Below, in pieces: positions 44,749 through 56,799 of a stretch of 64,000 nucleotides of DNA. The position numbers and the translations under genes were made by a program. The stretch is from Biomphalaria glabrata (Eukaryota > Mollusca > Gastropoda > Planorbidae). Every line of letters begins with the position of its first letter. Positions within the stretch are counted from its first letter, which is position 1. Below the pieces are notes generated by a model. The model saw only the letters and a program-made list of their open reading frames with translations. It did no database searches and was not told where the DNA came from. The stretch covers positions 7,161,934 through 7,225,933 of the forward strand of contig NC_074711.1 of the NCBI RefSeq assembly GCF_947242115.1, written 5' to 3'.

Positions 44749-45054
44749 ATATATATATATATTTGAGCAGATATATATGTCTTTTAGTGAAGTCCGTAAC
44801 AAAGTATTCCTATCTATTTTCAACGTGGTTTCAGTGTGACCAGAGTGGATTTTGTTTTTGTTGAGGTTGTCGAAACATACCATTGAATATCATTCCAATT
44901 GCTTATAGCTTATAGGACTTTGATTTTATTGCATGGCTTAAGAAAAAAACACTTTGAAGCATTGTCTTCACCATGATTAGTAATGAAAGAAAGCTACAAC
45001 CTCCCCATTCCCAATTAAAATAATAAAGTTCCTGGTTCAGAAACTGTTTTACTT

Positions 45055-45358
45055 TTCCTACTGGCTTGGCTTGAGGTAAAGTACAGTAAAGTACTCCTTT
45101 CAGACCATGCAGATGATGTAAAGGTCACTTATTTCTGTGACCCACGGTTAACGAGGGTGTCATGTGGCTAGCACAACGACCAACCGCCTTTAGCTTTCCC
45201 CAACTAATGTCAGGTACCCATTAGAGCTGGGTGGACACAGAGGTGCCTTACAGATTCCGAAAGTAAAAATCCCAGTCTTCACCAGGATTCGAACCCGGGA
45301 TCCTCAGTTTTCGTAAAGCGGCACTTTATTACTCAGCCACTACACCTCCTGGATTGAA
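45055..45358 (-). mobile_element. tRNA-headed SINE, family B
   Basis: Full-length-looking copy: the minus-strand head is CCAGGAGGTGTAGTGGCTGA, with the B box GGGTTCGAATCCTGG and the body through GGTCTGAAAGGAGTACTTTA. Confidence 0.85.
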
Positions 45359-45721
45359 GTAAGGTAACCCAAAAACACAAGTAACTTAATTTAATAAAAA
45401 CCCCCCACATTAAATTCCTCCTTTTTGAAGCTGATAATAATCATCATTTTTCATTCTCTTTATTACTTGCGATGCTTCATTGTTGTAAGGAGTCTTTCCA
45501 GTGAGCTCTGCCCAATCATGTTTTTCTGTTAACAGCCCAACTAATGATTTCTGCATAAGAGATTGTTCAGGTACATCTATTTATTGATTAAACACTTGAC
45601 TGAATATAAAGAAACATTTGAGTAGAGTGCGGGGATTCCCGCTGAAATCGTAATCATAATAAAACTAAGAACATATGCTTTTCTTCTTCTTCTTCCTCGT
45701 TCTCATTTTATGTTGAAACGT

Positions 45722-46022
45722 TCAGATCACTAGACCAATATGTGAGATGAGCTGCACAGTGGTTTCCAAATCACGGAGCTCTCCATATAGTTTTTTTTTC
45801 TTTTGGGGTGTTTTGGGGCCAGTGTCTTGTTCGGGTCTCTTGGTAGAGAGTGCAGGCCTGAAGTACATGGTCAGCATTCTCTGGTGACACTTCCCATGGG
45901 CAGATTTCACTGGTTCCAATTTTGAGCTTCCGGTACATATGTTGTCTCATTCTGATGTGTCCGGTCCTGAGTCGAAAGATTAGACGTAGCTCTGTCTTGT
46001 CGGGATTTCGTATAAAAAACAT
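45722..46022 (-). mobile_element. LINE fragment, C-terminal RNase H/zinc region
   Basis: The minus-strand frame reads FRLRTGHIRMRQHMYRKLKI, then ADHVLQACTLYQETR and WPQNTPKEKK, a C-terminal signature of RNase H-bearing LINEs. A shift separates it from LYGELRDLETTVQLISHIGL. Confidence 0.8.
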
Positions 46023-46740
46023 ATGCTAATTTTAAGATGATTATATTTTTGAAAAAATATAACGATCAAACCAGTTTTCCATGTGTGGCGTATCAGGTAG
46101 TTATTTTTTTCTTAAGATTTACATACATTTTAGATTTTTTCTTTCTAGGAAAACTGTTAGAGCCGTAGTAGAGAAATACCCGTCCTCCCAGTTTAATACT
46201 TTTGAAACCCATGGAAAGTTTGCAAGCTGATAGGAGGAATAGTAAACAGAAAAGAACAAGTAATAGTAGAAACCAAACAAGATGGCCCTTTACAATCACA
46301 ACTACATATAATGAGTCATAATTAATTCGTGAATGTCAGACGACTATGTTTGTTTGTTTGAGATAATTGCTTTTCACCCGCCAATTATGGATGGTACGTT
46401 TAACAAATACGTAAAAATAATTACCCTACTAAAGTTAGGACACTCATCCATTACCTATTGGAAGTTGCAAGGAGAAGTCATTACCCTCCGAAGTTATTGT
46501 TTCCTTCAACGCTAATTCTGTGGAATTCTTCCTTACAGGTGATCGATAGTCTCTCCTAATTCTTAAAATGTCGGAATGAGTTAAACAGCAGAGCACGAAC
46601 AATAAATTAAAAAGAAAGTTTGCACTGAACGAGATCTTTTTTTTTTGTTGTGAAAAAGAAAATCCTTTTTAATTAGTTTCATTTTTGGGGTATACATTTG
46701 CATATTTACTTTTACCATTACCTATCAATAAGTCTGTTGG
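46023..46740. other. No gene recognised
   Basis: AT-rich DNA with no supported exon or named repeat. Confidence 0.35.
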
Positions 46741-46744
46741 ACCG

Positions 46745-47105
46745 TTGGGGCACTATGTACGATTCGTCGATCGGCTTTTTCAATTAATCTCTCTCTTTTG
46801 CCTTAGTTAGAACCTCTTTCAATGGCAGGCCCGTCCGTTCCTTAATGTTGTCCTCCCATCGCTTTCTCTGTCTGCCTCTTCTTCTTTTTCCTGGTACTGT
46901 TCCCTGAAGGAAGGTCTTTGCGAGCCCCGCAGATCTTTTAATATGGCCATAGATTTTTAGCTTGCGTTTTTTTTAAAGTTAGTTAGCAGGTCATCATGGG
47001 GTCCAATCGCTGCAGTAACCCTGTCTCTAATCTCTTGGTTTGTGATGCGGTCTTTGAATGTGATACCAAGGAATCTTCAGTAGCATCTCAATTCCATTTA
47101 AAAAT
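46745..47105 (-). mobile_element. RTE-like LINE, 3' end
   Basis: The minus strand encodes the blocks around IGPHDDLL, KLKIYGHIK and LAKTFLQGTVPGKRRRGRQR, then KRWEDNIKER. It is the same family as 26495-28070, 48095-48650 and 52215-52355. Broken frames. Confidence 0.8.
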
Positions 47106-47359
47106 GATAATAATGCAATGCTTCAAGTTTTCTTTAACCAATCCTAGTCCTGGATTTGCCAAAGAATGACTTCTAGCTTACGATTGATAAAACCAGCGGG
47201 CTGCAAACCTGCCACACTTTTAGAAATCTCATTGGACATTGTTACGAGAACCTATTTCCTAAGAGTTTAACGATTATTGCTTGAGACACACATTGACTTG
47301 TAGCCCGTGGTTGATAATAATAATTATTACTGTGTAGACTCTCTATATTTAATAATATG

Positions 47360-47520
47360 TTTGTTTTATGTTTTGGATATTCCTTCAAGGCTTAATATTA
47401 TTACATCCTAAGCCCTAACCTCCCACAGGGTGGCTGAGGATGGTGGCGGGTTGGTTCCGAACCCGGGATCATTTAGGCGACAGCCCAGAGCGCACCCCAC
47501 ACGACCAGACAGCCTACCAA
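47360..47520 (-). mobile_element. tRNA-headed SINE, family A (diverged)
   Basis: The minus strand holds GGCTGTCTGGTCGTGTGGGG and the B-box-like CGGGTTCGGAACC. The 3' part has ATCCAAAACATAAAAC. Confidence 0.6.
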
Positions 47521-48094
47521 CCATAGGAACGCGCTAAAAAAACCTCAGGCCACATATACGTAATACAGGAAACACTTTGTGACCATGGAGAGATGTTACC
47601 AAGATTGAACGGACCGAGAAAAAAAAAAGGGCTGAAGGAAATAGAGGGGAAGAAGTCACTACTTTTATAAACATCATGCTACAGCTATGACAAGCTCGAA
47701 CACCTTCTACTCCAACACATGTGTGTGTGCTAGTGTGTCTAGACAAATAGAACTATGAATATTAACCAGCACTGATAGCCCTGCTTTAGACCCTTATTAG
47801 ACACTAGTCACATGCAAGAAAAAAAAATTCACATCTAGTTCTAGATTCTTATCCATAATGCTGTTAACAGTATCTTTGTGCATGAAAAGTGGAATGACAC
47901 TTCGAGAAGAGAGAGAGAGATAGACATTGACAAAGACAGAGAGAGACAGAGAGAGCAATAGGACGTAAAAAAGAGATATAGAAAACAATAAAGAGGTAAG
48001 AGGGACAGACAGAGAGATCGTTGAGATAGAATGAGAATGAAAGAAAGTATCAAGAGAATATGACAAAGAGAAGTGAAAAATAGAAAGAGAAAGA

Positions 48095-48648
48095 AATGAA
48101 AAGTTGGACTTGTCTCAGATGAGGGAACGAAACCTGAACTACTGGCACGAATTGCACAGTCCACAGCAGCCCTTTCAAAACTGAAAATAATTTGGAAAGA
48201 CAAAGGCTTAGCCCTCGGTACCAAAATCATACTACTGCGCTCCCTGGTCATGGCCACAATCTTATATGCTTGCAAGTCTTGGGCGCTGACTGCAGAGCTA
48301 GAGAGGAGGATCCTAGCAATGGAATTGACATGCTACAGAAGAATCTTAAGGTATGATATTTAAAAACCGCATCACAAACCAAGAGATTAGACGCAAGGTT
48401 ACTGCAGCGATTGGACCCCACGATCTATCTAACTATCGTCAAAAAAACGCAAGCTAAAAATCTTTGGCCATATTACGAGGTCTTTGGGGCTCGCAAAGAC
48501 CATCCTTCAGGGAACAGTACCAGGAAAAAGAAGAAGAGTTGGAGAAAGCGATGGGAAGACAACATAAAAAGAAGTTCTATCTAAAGCAAAAGACAGAGAT
48601 TAATGGAGAAAGACGGTCGACAAATCTTGCATGGTCCCCCAACGGACC

Positions 48649-48650
<2 letters not shown>
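48095..48650 (+). mobile_element. RTE-like LINE fragment
   Basis: Translates to EGTKPELLARIAQSTAALSK, then LKIIWKDKGLALGTKIILLR, SLVMATILYACKSWALTAEL and ILAMELTCYRRILRY. Then, in another frame, KRKLKIFGHITRSLGLAKTI. Several frameshifts. Ends beside a GA run at 48650-48690. Confidence 0.88.
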
Positions 48651-48684
<34 letters not shown>

Positions 48685-49004
48685 AACAATGACAAGAACA
48701 TATGTATCAGTTTTCTGAAGCTCTCCTCTAAGCGGTTTCTTCAGTTTGTTATTCTCGTGCAATATCTCCAAACGTTATCGGTCCAGACGTAAACTTGAAC
48801 AGACTCGTACCTGGCCTGCCATGCCTTGTACGTCAACAAACCCACGTGACTTTGACCTGGTATAATTATGTACCCATCATCAACATCTTCTTCCTCCCTA
48901 ACTTGTCATTAAGTTCAAACGTCACAATGTAACGTAATTCACACTTCCTGGTTCAGAGGTCACAAGTCTTACACTCATTTCGTTCGGTTTGAAAAGAAAA
49001 GATG

Positions 49005-49182
49005 CAAAATGTTTGTTTTACGTGTTTCGGATGTTCCTTCAGAGTTGAAGATAATTACTTCCTAGTCCAAAACCTCCCGCAGGACGACGGGGGATGGGAG
49101 CGGGTAGGGTTTGAACCCGGGACCATCGATAAATCCAAACGACAGTCCAGCGGTCAAACCGTACGACCAGGCAGCCATCCAA
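49005..49182 (-). mobile_element. tRNA-headed SINE, family A
   Basis: Minus-strand head GGCTGCCTGGTCGTACGGTT, B box CCGGGTTCAAACCCTA, 3' end ACATTTTGCA. Confidence 0.8.
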
Positions 49183-49424
49183 GATTGATTGGTTGAAAGG
49201 CTTATAGGCTCCGATACGCTACCACGAATAATGCAGCCCAGACAAATACGTACCGGTACATTTAGATTCATTAACGTACGCATACCCTCAACTCATTCAC
49301 TGACCACACACGGACTACACCAGGTACACTAGTCTGCGGTAGGTACACGTGGAGTTTGTAAACGATTTTGAAACAAATTAAAAGAAAAGTCTGTTAACAT
49401 AATATTGATCCATAACTAGAATAG

Positions 49425-49665
49425 TTACAACCATTGACCCTGACATAACCAATGACCCTAACATATTCAATGACCCTGACATAACCAATGACCCTGACAT
49501 ATCCAATGACCCTGACATAACCAATGACCCTAACATATTCAATGACCCTGACATAACCATTGACCCTGATATATCCATTGACCCTGACATAACCAATGAC
49601 CCTGACATATCCAATGACCCTGACATAACCAATGACCCTGACATAACCAATGACCCTGACACTGG
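49425..49665. repeat. 18-bp minisatellite
   Basis: About 13 units of ATGACCCTGACATAACCA and variants. The unit is a multiple of three, so the minus strand shows an MSGSLV-type repeat frame that I regard as an artefact. Confidence 0.93.
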
Positions 49666-49759
49666 TAGAGAGAGGACTGAAACAAGTTCAGATTCAGTTG
49701 ATTCCTTATATGGAGTATCATCACGAAAAGGGTTTCAGATAAATGGCCAAACTTCAACA

Positions 49760-49860
49760 GCGGGGTTCAGAACTGAGCCCCGGGCCTCAAAATTTTTCAT
49801 GCATTTCTTAGCTTCGGAAACTCTTTCTCTTACAATGCATTATTTCTCCTAGTAAGAAGA
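49760..49860. repeat. Single copy of a CAGCGGGGTT-type dispersed repeat
   Basis: CAGCGGGGTTCAGAACTGAG, then CATGCATTTCTTAGCTTCGG and TACAATGCATTATTTCTCCT. This resembles the tandem unit at 56800-57030. Confidence 0.45.
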
Positions 49861-49977
49861 TTGCAGCTAATAAAAAAATTAAACTAAGAATTGGTGGAAC
49901 AGGCCCATACTGAAGTGTGAGAGACATCCAAGGCAATAGTGAGTTTACGTTGGTAATGATCTTTAACCTCATGCTCG

Positions 49978-50222
49978 TAAAGTAAAATAAAGTTCCCCTT
50001 TCAGACCTTGTGGTCTATAGGGCAGATGATGTAAAGGTAATCTGTTTCTGTGGCCTACGGTTAACGAGGGTGTCATGTGGCCAGCACAACGACCAACCGT
50101 CTTTACTTTTCCCCAACTAATGCCAGGTACCCATTAGAGCTGGGTGGACTCAGAGGCGCCCAAAGATCCCGAAATTTAAAAATCCCAGCGTTCACCAGGA
50201 TTTGAATCCCGGACCCCGTGCT
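49978..50222 (-). mobile_element. tRNA-headed SINE, family B, 5' truncated
   Basis: Contains the family body (ACGGTTAACGAGGGTGTCAT on + and CAGCACAACGACCAACCG) and CACCAGGATTTGAATCCCGG. The A-box head is missing. Confidence 0.82.
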
Positions 50223-50579
50223 TATAGTGGGAGAAATTTGTTGATTTTGTTGAACAAATGTTGTAGAATGTACAATCTTTAAAGGACTTTTTGAATCAAT
50301 TTTGTTTCCAGCGTGAAGATAAAACATTACATCAATGTAATAATTTAATCTTTAAAAGTTGTTAAAATGTCATTGCTACTTGATTAATGCTTAAATATGG
50401 AAGAACTACACTTGAAATACATCCATTATTTTCTATTATATAAACACATTCACGCTCCTCTTTCCGCACGTAATATGTTGGACATACAAAAAATACATGT
50501 AAACAAAATATAATGAAATATATTTAGATATAAATCCGTATTCTTAAAGTTGCCTGCTTTTGAACAAGTGCATGTGTTT

Positions 50580-50645
50580 ATTTTTCTCCCGGGTGTCACC
50601 CCCTAGTGTGGGTGACACCCGTGCGTACCGCACCCGTCGCCACTG
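50580..50645. repeat. Inverted GGGTGTCACCC dispersed motif
   Basis: CGGGTGTCACCCCCTAGTG followed by GGGTGACACCCG forms a hairpin. A related phrase occurs at 4245-4275 (GGGTGTCACCCTCTAGTG). Confidence 0.4.
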
Positions 50646-50744
50646 AGTTGATGTATAACGTTGGGAAAATATTAGTTTAACCGTTATAATTAAAAAATAA
50701 ATAAATAAAACTTTAGAGAACCAGATAAATATTTATATTGAACG

Positions 50745-51160
50745 GACTATACGTCTTCTGGTATTTCCACACGTTCTGTGGCATTTTACGTCTCGAGAGA
50801 CGATCTTTTCCCTTTGCAACTTCTTGTATGACTAAAGAGGCAAATCCCTGATACGCAGCTGCGATCGCAGGTTGGGCATATGTAATCGCCATGCGCCGTT
50901 GTATTTTCACCCTTCTTTCTGCTTCTGTTGTGTATGACATCTGCAATCCGTGACCCTTCCTTTATGCTCTCTCTCCATATGGATTTATCCAGTGCTACTT
51001 TTTCCCAGCTGCTAGTGTCGGTCTTGAAGAGCTTCATGTCGCGTTTGCGTACATCCGTATACAGTAAAAGTGGGCGACCAGCGGCTCTCCTGCCTTCTAT
51101 TAGATCGCCATACAGGATGTCTTGTGGAAGTCGACCTACTGGCATTCTACGAACATGTAG
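50745..51160 (-). mobile_element. LINE fragment with C-terminal cysteine/histidine finger
   Basis: The minus-strand frame reads RLPQDILYGDLIEGRRAAGR, then LLYTDVRKRDMKLFKTD and YICPTCDRSCVSGICLFSHT. These are the standard C-terminal blocks of a common mollusc LINE group. One frame stays open for 119 residues. Confidence 0.88.
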
Positions 51161-51164
51161 GCAT

Positions 51165-51275
51165 TATATTATCTTATCAGACATTACTTCCAAAAAAAAA
51201 AAAGAAGATAATTACGTTTTTACGTTTTTACGCATGTTTTAATCTAGTCATGCATGTTAATCAATGACTTCAAGA
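51165..51275 (-). mobile_element. CR1/Jockey-group LINE, ultra-short 3' end
   Basis: The reverse complement matches the last ~110 bp of the LINE at 32.3-34.5 kb (TTAACATGCATGACTA, ATCTTCTTTTTTT, AAGTAATGTCTG). It is the only copy of this family on the minus strand apart from the 33-bp scrap at 2701. Confidence 0.7.
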
Positions 51276-51496
51276 AATATTTTGCGCATCGGCTTCTAGG
51301 TCTAGATCTAATGGACCACCTTTAGAATATTATACTGTGTAGTAGATTTATACATTCGCTTAACCAGGATTTTTTTCTCCGGGGTGGGTTAAAAAATGTT
51401 CCTTTTGTCGACTCTAACATTTAATAGTTATTAATAACCAAATAATTGCTCCATTCCTTATATTAAGGAGTTATTTCATTCTATTCTATTACATTC

Positions 51497-51885
51497 TGTA
51501 AATATTCACGTTTGACTAGAGTAACACATTGAGTAAAATCACTAAACTTAGAAAGCCTTCAGGACAGAAGACTCAAAAGTAAAGTAGCAATTATACATAA
51601 AACACTGAACCATAATTTTCAAATACAAAAACAAAATTTAATAAAATACTCAGGAAGACGCAAAGATAACGACACATTTCTCGTGCCATATGCTAGGACA
51701 AATTTGTACAAATACTCCTTCTTCCCTAGTGCTATTAGAGCATGGAATGGGTTGCCTGAGCTAGCCAGGAAAACCAGTGACTTTAAGTCATTGGTTAACA
51801 TGAATGACTTAATGCATGACGCGTAGGACGTAATCATCTTCTTTTTTGAAATAACGTCTGTATTATAGATGATAAGATAAGATAT
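51497..51885 (+). mobile_element. CR1/Jockey-group LINE, 3' end
   Basis: Starts at the LTRVTPLVKSLNLES equivalent and ends in a GATAAGATAAGATA tail. Close to the 34-kb copy, with a small deletion near 51785. Confidence 0.87.
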
Positions 51886-52059
51886 TTTTAAAGATAGAAT
51901 TTTTTGTAAAAAAATAGTTCTGGTTTATCATTATGTTGGTTGTAAAATATTATATTGGTTGTAGAATATTATCCATGGAGTTCCGGTATCGTTTTCTCAT
52001 AATGACCTTTATTATTCCTTGCTGTACGTTCTAATAATTCGGTCTGTTATTTTTAAAAA

Positions 52060-52550
52060 ATATCATTCATTATTATGCAATGTAAAATCATACACTGACT
52101 TTGGCGTTAGGGGAGGTTATTAAACCAAGTGCTGTATTTACAATTACATGCAATGAGACCATCAGGACTTGAATAATGCGGTTGCTATGTTTAGCCTTAT
52201 TTTCTCCCCTTTCCACATCAAGCCAAATGAATCTCTGCGGCCCATTACTTTACTTCACCTATCCCTAAGTCTGTTGAGGCACCACATAAGATTTGTCAAC
52301 CGTCTTTCTCCATTTCTCTCTGTCTTTCCCTTCAGTTATCTCTCTGTATTTGATGGATAAATAATCACAAAGAAATGATCTGGAAACTTAAGAGAAATAG
52401 GAGAGTTCGTTGAGATTTTGTTTGTTACAGTGACGCAGTTAGTTCTATCTATAATTCAATTATAATTTTTCTCGGAAATTGGAATTCTAGTGCAGTAACC
52501 ACACCTTTCCACCGAACTCGATTTTAAATAGTTTTCTAAGTATCCATAAA
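52060..52550. repeat. Segmental-duplication anchor (matches 60005-60405)
   Basis: The words TACACTGACTTTGGCGTTAG, CCTTATTTTCTCCCCTTTCC and ATCAAGCCAAATGAATC correspond in order to 60030-60155. ACAGTGACGCAGTT and GGAATTCTAGT correspond to 60312-60370. Diverged but collinear. A RTE-like LINE scrap at 52215-52355 (-) interrupts it. Confidence 0.65.
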
Positions 52551-52555
52551 TAGCC

Positions 52556-53535
52556 ACCTTGAATTCCGTGTCCTGTAATGTTCACCCTTTTCCGGCCTCT
52601 AACCATACAAATGTCCAACACGCACTCACGGACCACGTGACTGTACTAAAGTTCAATGGAACAGAGACTCTGTGGCATTTATTGGGCACAAGATTCGAAG
52701 GGTCGGATAGTACCTCATCCTGGCCGGATTCGGCCCGCTTGCCGTAGCTAGTGCAACTGGTGTACAGAATAAGGAAGTTAAAAAAAAAAACTAAGCTAAA
52801 ATGGATCTTTAGTGTCTTTTTCTCTTTGTAGCATTGCATAATCCAATGACTTCTCTTGTTTCGTTTTAACACAAAGTAAAATGCCTACTTTTTAGACTAC
52901 CAAGGTCTATTAATAACTCGTCCTTGACACTGCTTGTCTGCTCATGCATAATACAACTCTGCTAACAAACGTCCGTGTTTTCCTTTTGTTACGTTGTCTT
53001 TTGGTTCCAATTCATTGCGCCCCTCTCTCCCCCTCCCCCCATTTCTCCAGACCATTTTGTACTAACCCTTTTATCTATTTCTGCATTCTATTTGCCTAAA
53101 TAGATTTATTTCCTATGTAGACTAGATCTTCACAGAACTTTGAAGTTTTTATGGAAGGTAGGTTGCTGTTATTTATTTACGTATAATAATTTTAGAATAC
53201 AAATATGCTGACCAAATTTAAAACAATTAAATAATTTGTTGGTCTAGCTATTAGTATAGTTCCATGGTCTTGTATCCTGCACTTGTCATAGGGACGGACC
53301 GTAGTTGACGGACTTTTTCACATTTTAGTTGACATTTAGTCGCATCATTAATTAGTGGGTTTTAGTTTGTTTAGGTTATTAATCAGTTGGTGTTTGCAAT
53401 TCAAAGTGACAAGATCTTAATACGGACAGAGACTCGGCTGTGGCCTTTATTCTTTATAAACTTTATTCAAGTATCTAAGGTTATGTACATTCTCCTGTGC
53501 TGTATACTCTTTACACTAATGACACAAGAAGCATC
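52556..53535. other. No gene recognised
   Basis: Mixed-composition DNA without a supportable exon. Short open frames at 52559 (+) and 52582 (-) overlap and look like chance. Confidence 0.35.
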
Positions 53536-53539
53536 TATG

Positions 53540-54385
53540 ACTCAGTTAAACTCATTAAATTCGCTGATGATACTGCCCTAGTCGGTCTTATTTCAGGAGA
53601 CGAAACTCAGTATCGGAGCACGATAGAAGAGTTTACAAACTGGTGCACTGACAATTTCTAGAACTGAATGCAACAAAAACTTAAGAACTTAAAATAGATT
53701 TCAGAGAAAAAACAGATGATACACGAACTGCAGATAAAGACTACATCGGTACAACAAGTGAAATCTTATAAATATCTAGGCGTCATCATAGATAACAAGC
53801 TGTCATGGGAAGACCACCTTGGAACTCTGGCAAACAGCACAGCGACTATTCTTCCTATACAAACTCAATAGCTTTAAATTAAACAAGAAGATCTAAGATC
53901 ATTTTTATGGCGCGACTATGCAAAATCTGCTAACATACGGAACAACTTGTTGGCAAGGCAACGCTTCATCTAAACTGTTGCGCCGCCTAGAAAACATAAT
54001 AAAGAGTGCATCAAAAATCATACGCACAACATTATCATATTTAAATGAACTTTATGAACAGAAATGTCTAAGAAAAATCTTGGAAGACAATAGCCACCCG
54101 CTCCATCAGAACTACGTCAGGTCGTCGTGAAGTGGGCGAAGAACAGAGCGGTACAAAAACTTGTTCGTACCTCACTCGGTCAGACTATATCAACGCCAGC
54201 CGTTGATCAGGAAACATGAATAGGACCAAGATGCCAGTGTGTAATCGCTGAATGAACTCTTTATGTTGTACCTGTTCTTTTTATGTGTATGTTTCTGTTG
54301 TGTTATCTTTATATGAAAAAAGAGTCCTTTTAATCATAACAAATTTCCATATAGATCAATAAAGAAGTCTTAGTCTTAGTCTTTA
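53540..54385 (+). mobile_element. CR1/L2-like LINE, 3' half of ORF and tail
   Basis: Translates to LIKFADDTALVGLISGDETQ, YRSTIEEFTNWCTDNF, YKYLGVIIDNKLSWEDHL, then a C-terminal block ending RYKNLFVPHSVRLYQRQP. The tail after CAATAAAGAAGTCTTAGTCT is TAGTCT-repeated. Several breaks. A different family from the TAAGATA LINE. Confidence 0.87.
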
Positions 54386-54389
54386 CACT

Positions 54390-54825
54390 TAGTTCTTACA
54401 TTTCGCTCATGTGTATGTCGTAGTCATAAGTAGTTTGAACGCATCTAACACACCAGTAATCTGCCGAAGTCAGACAGCCGTCATACAACTACAAGACCAA
54501 GGCCTGTCACACTAGGTAGATAATGTTTATGCAGATGGACAATAGATCTACAAATGTCGTGATTGCAAACAACAGTCGCGTTGGTTGAGTCAAATAAATG
54601 GGTTTACGTCATCCAGAGGAGGGACGTGGGGGGGTTGCTGATTCTTTAATAGGAAATGGTTGGCGTTATTAGCAACGGCTCTTGTTTCGATTACACAGGA
54701 CAATGTTCATAGACAATCTGTTTTGTTTTAGCAGTCCTTGTACATGTGTCGTGTGGTGCTTTGTGTGAGTATGAGTATGTGTGGCAGCTTATATGTATAT
54801 ATGTTATCCAAAAATAATTATGTCT
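54390..54825. other. No gene recognised
   Basis: No exon or named repeat seen between the LINE tail and the paralogous segment. Confidence 0.35.
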
Positions 54826-55009
54826 GTTGAATATAGCAGTGTTGAATTAGCAAATTGTTCTCGACACATGTGATTTGACCTTTACCCTCCTATTTATCTT
54901 TTAAAGCCATTAATTTGGTAGAGGCAATCTGTCTGCTTGTAAACAATGGCTATGACGATATTTCGTTATTAGAACCATACCGATGATTTATTGAAGGCCA
55001 ATATTTCAT

Positions 55010-55056
55010 CACTAGGATACTAGGATACACTAGGATACTAGGATACACTAGGATAC
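55010..55056. repeat. 10-bp short tandem repeat
   Basis: ACTAGGATAC repeated about four to five times just upstream of the paralogue's ATG. Confidence 0.9.
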
Positions 55057-55057
55057 A

Positions 55058-55351
55058 ATGGTCATGTTATTTTTGTTTGTGATTTTTTCTTTCATTCCTG
55101 TGCCGATGTCAGAACAAACCGAATTGAATTTGATTTGGAACTCATTAACTGAGACTTGGTTGGACTTTCATGTCAATTACTGCGGAAGGATTTTTATTGG
55201 AAATACGTTGAAACTAGAAAATAATTTCTGTCATCGTCCGCCATGTTTCCCTTGTGACTGTGATCCTAACTGCTTTATATTCGACACATGCTGTCCACTA
55301 TTTGTAAACAATTCTTATATTGAACCTCCATTAAATCGTTTCCATATTTAA
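55058..55351 (+). pseudogene. Truncated paralogue of the somatomedin-B-like exon
   Basis: 97 codons starting MVMLFLFVIFSFIPVPMSEQ, then FHVNYCGRIFIGNTLKLENN and CDCDPNCFIFDTCCPLFVNN, clearly paralogous to residues 1-90 of the 42777 exon. The frame closes just after PPLN; homology continues to about 55440 (CCAGACTTTGCCTAATATCC) in broken form. Upstream homology extends to 54828, so this is a genomic duplicate, not a retrocopy. One of the cluster cysteines (C43 of the parent) is replaced by isoleucine or phenylalanine context. Probably dead, though a short secreted peptide cannot be excluded. Confidence 0.8.
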
Positions 55352-56104
55352 AAAAAAAAATAATTATATTGTTTGTGATCGTGATCCGAAATTTTCATTT
55401 CAAAGTAAAAAAATAATTAAACCAGACTTTGCCTAATATCCTGTCCAAATATGCAGACCATAGACTTATATAAACTACCAGACTGGAAACCGGAAATAAA
55501 TTCTTATCCGTGACTGATCGCGAACCATAGACATAAATAAATATAGACTGGAAGTAGGAAGTTATTTTTATTTGGGGGGAGTCAATATGTTTTATGTACT
55601 ATATCTATGTGAAAAAAAAATGGCGGCGATTGAGCTATAAATTTTAGGACTAACATTTCAGCCAATATATACCTTTGATCTTTAGTTTTGAAAAGTGCAA
55701 AACTGCCATATTCCCAATATTTTGTCTTTGTTTTATAATCATAGACATAGGCAAATATATATAGGTTTGTGATGTGGATCTACAAACTTATCTTTTCCCA
55801 AATATTTCCGATAATAATTTGTTCTTTATCGTCCAGTATGTCGCGAACATTGTGTCGAAAGTTGGATCAAGGCGTTGTTTTGTCAAGTAGTTCAAAGAAG
55901 TATAGTTGTGTTTTTTTTAACCCTAACCTATGTAACATATAATTTCATTTTTTAGATCTAGATCTAGTAATTGATTATCAAAAATACACAAAAAAATCAC
56001 AATTTAGTGTTGCATTCAGTCTTTTGGTAAAGAAGATTATGTATCTAAAAATTGCAAAATAATAATTATGAGACGAGAGTACTCTTATTTTTGATAGCCA
56101 ATAC

Positions 56105-56106
56105 TT

Positions 56107-56175
<69 letters not shown>
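56105..56175. repeat. (AT)n microsatellite
   Basis: About 33 AT dinucleotides directly 5' of a solo LTR. Confidence 0.97.
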
Positions 56176-56179
<4 letters not shown>

Positions 56180-56181
56180 AT

Positions 56182-56696
56182 TGTTACGATTCTCTCTCCT
56201 ACTCAGGCCTTCTGTAAACACTGCTAAATACAACACAACACATCAACACAACAAGAACTTGACAACAAGGCTCCAAATAATCTGGTACTTTAATAAGGGT
56301 CAAATCAAACAGCCAATACGACACAATTGGCAACACAATCAACTGCTACAACGTTAGACTGTATGTCACTGTACTAAACTCATAACTCTACTGTCTCTTC
56401 CTGGACTCGTACGTTTCACTGGAGGACTGCACCAGGACCGACTTCATGGCTGACTAACAGTCCCGGTCTCAACGCTCTCCGGTCTTGAACTGCCCTTTCC
56501 TACACACTGTGTCTCTGGTCTGCGCAGGCTTATGATCAGATGACCATAACACGGGCGCTATTCACGTGCAAAGTTCACGCCAGTACTCTCCCTTGCCTTT
56601 CAATATAGCACGCTAAACTGTATTACTGGCCTGTGTCACATATGTCAGCTGAACACACACAGTTAACCCTTTTGCGTCGCGAATAGGGTTATAACA
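56182..56696. mobile_element. Probable solo LTR (515 bp) beside (AT)n
   Basis: Starts TGTTACGATTC and ends GGTTATAACA, with TG...CA ends. AT repeats lie on both sides. No internal coding region; reads as a solo LTR. It differs in sequence from the LTRs at 57063 and 44564. Confidence 0.6.
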
Positions 56697-56799
56697 ATAT
56701 ATATATATATATGAGAATTAAAAAAACAGTGTTTTTCAACTTTCGCGAAAAAAACAACAACAACAAAAAAAAGCCATGTTGAGCCCTTTCTCTTGATAG

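Noticed and set aside
48464-48718. + strand frame ending in RERERE repeats
   Set aside because: LINE debris running into a GA microsatellite.
49378-49662. Minus-strand MSGSLVMSGSL repeat protein
   Set aside because: An 18-bp minisatellite with a unit divisible by three keeps a frame open by chance; no promoter, splice or family evidence.
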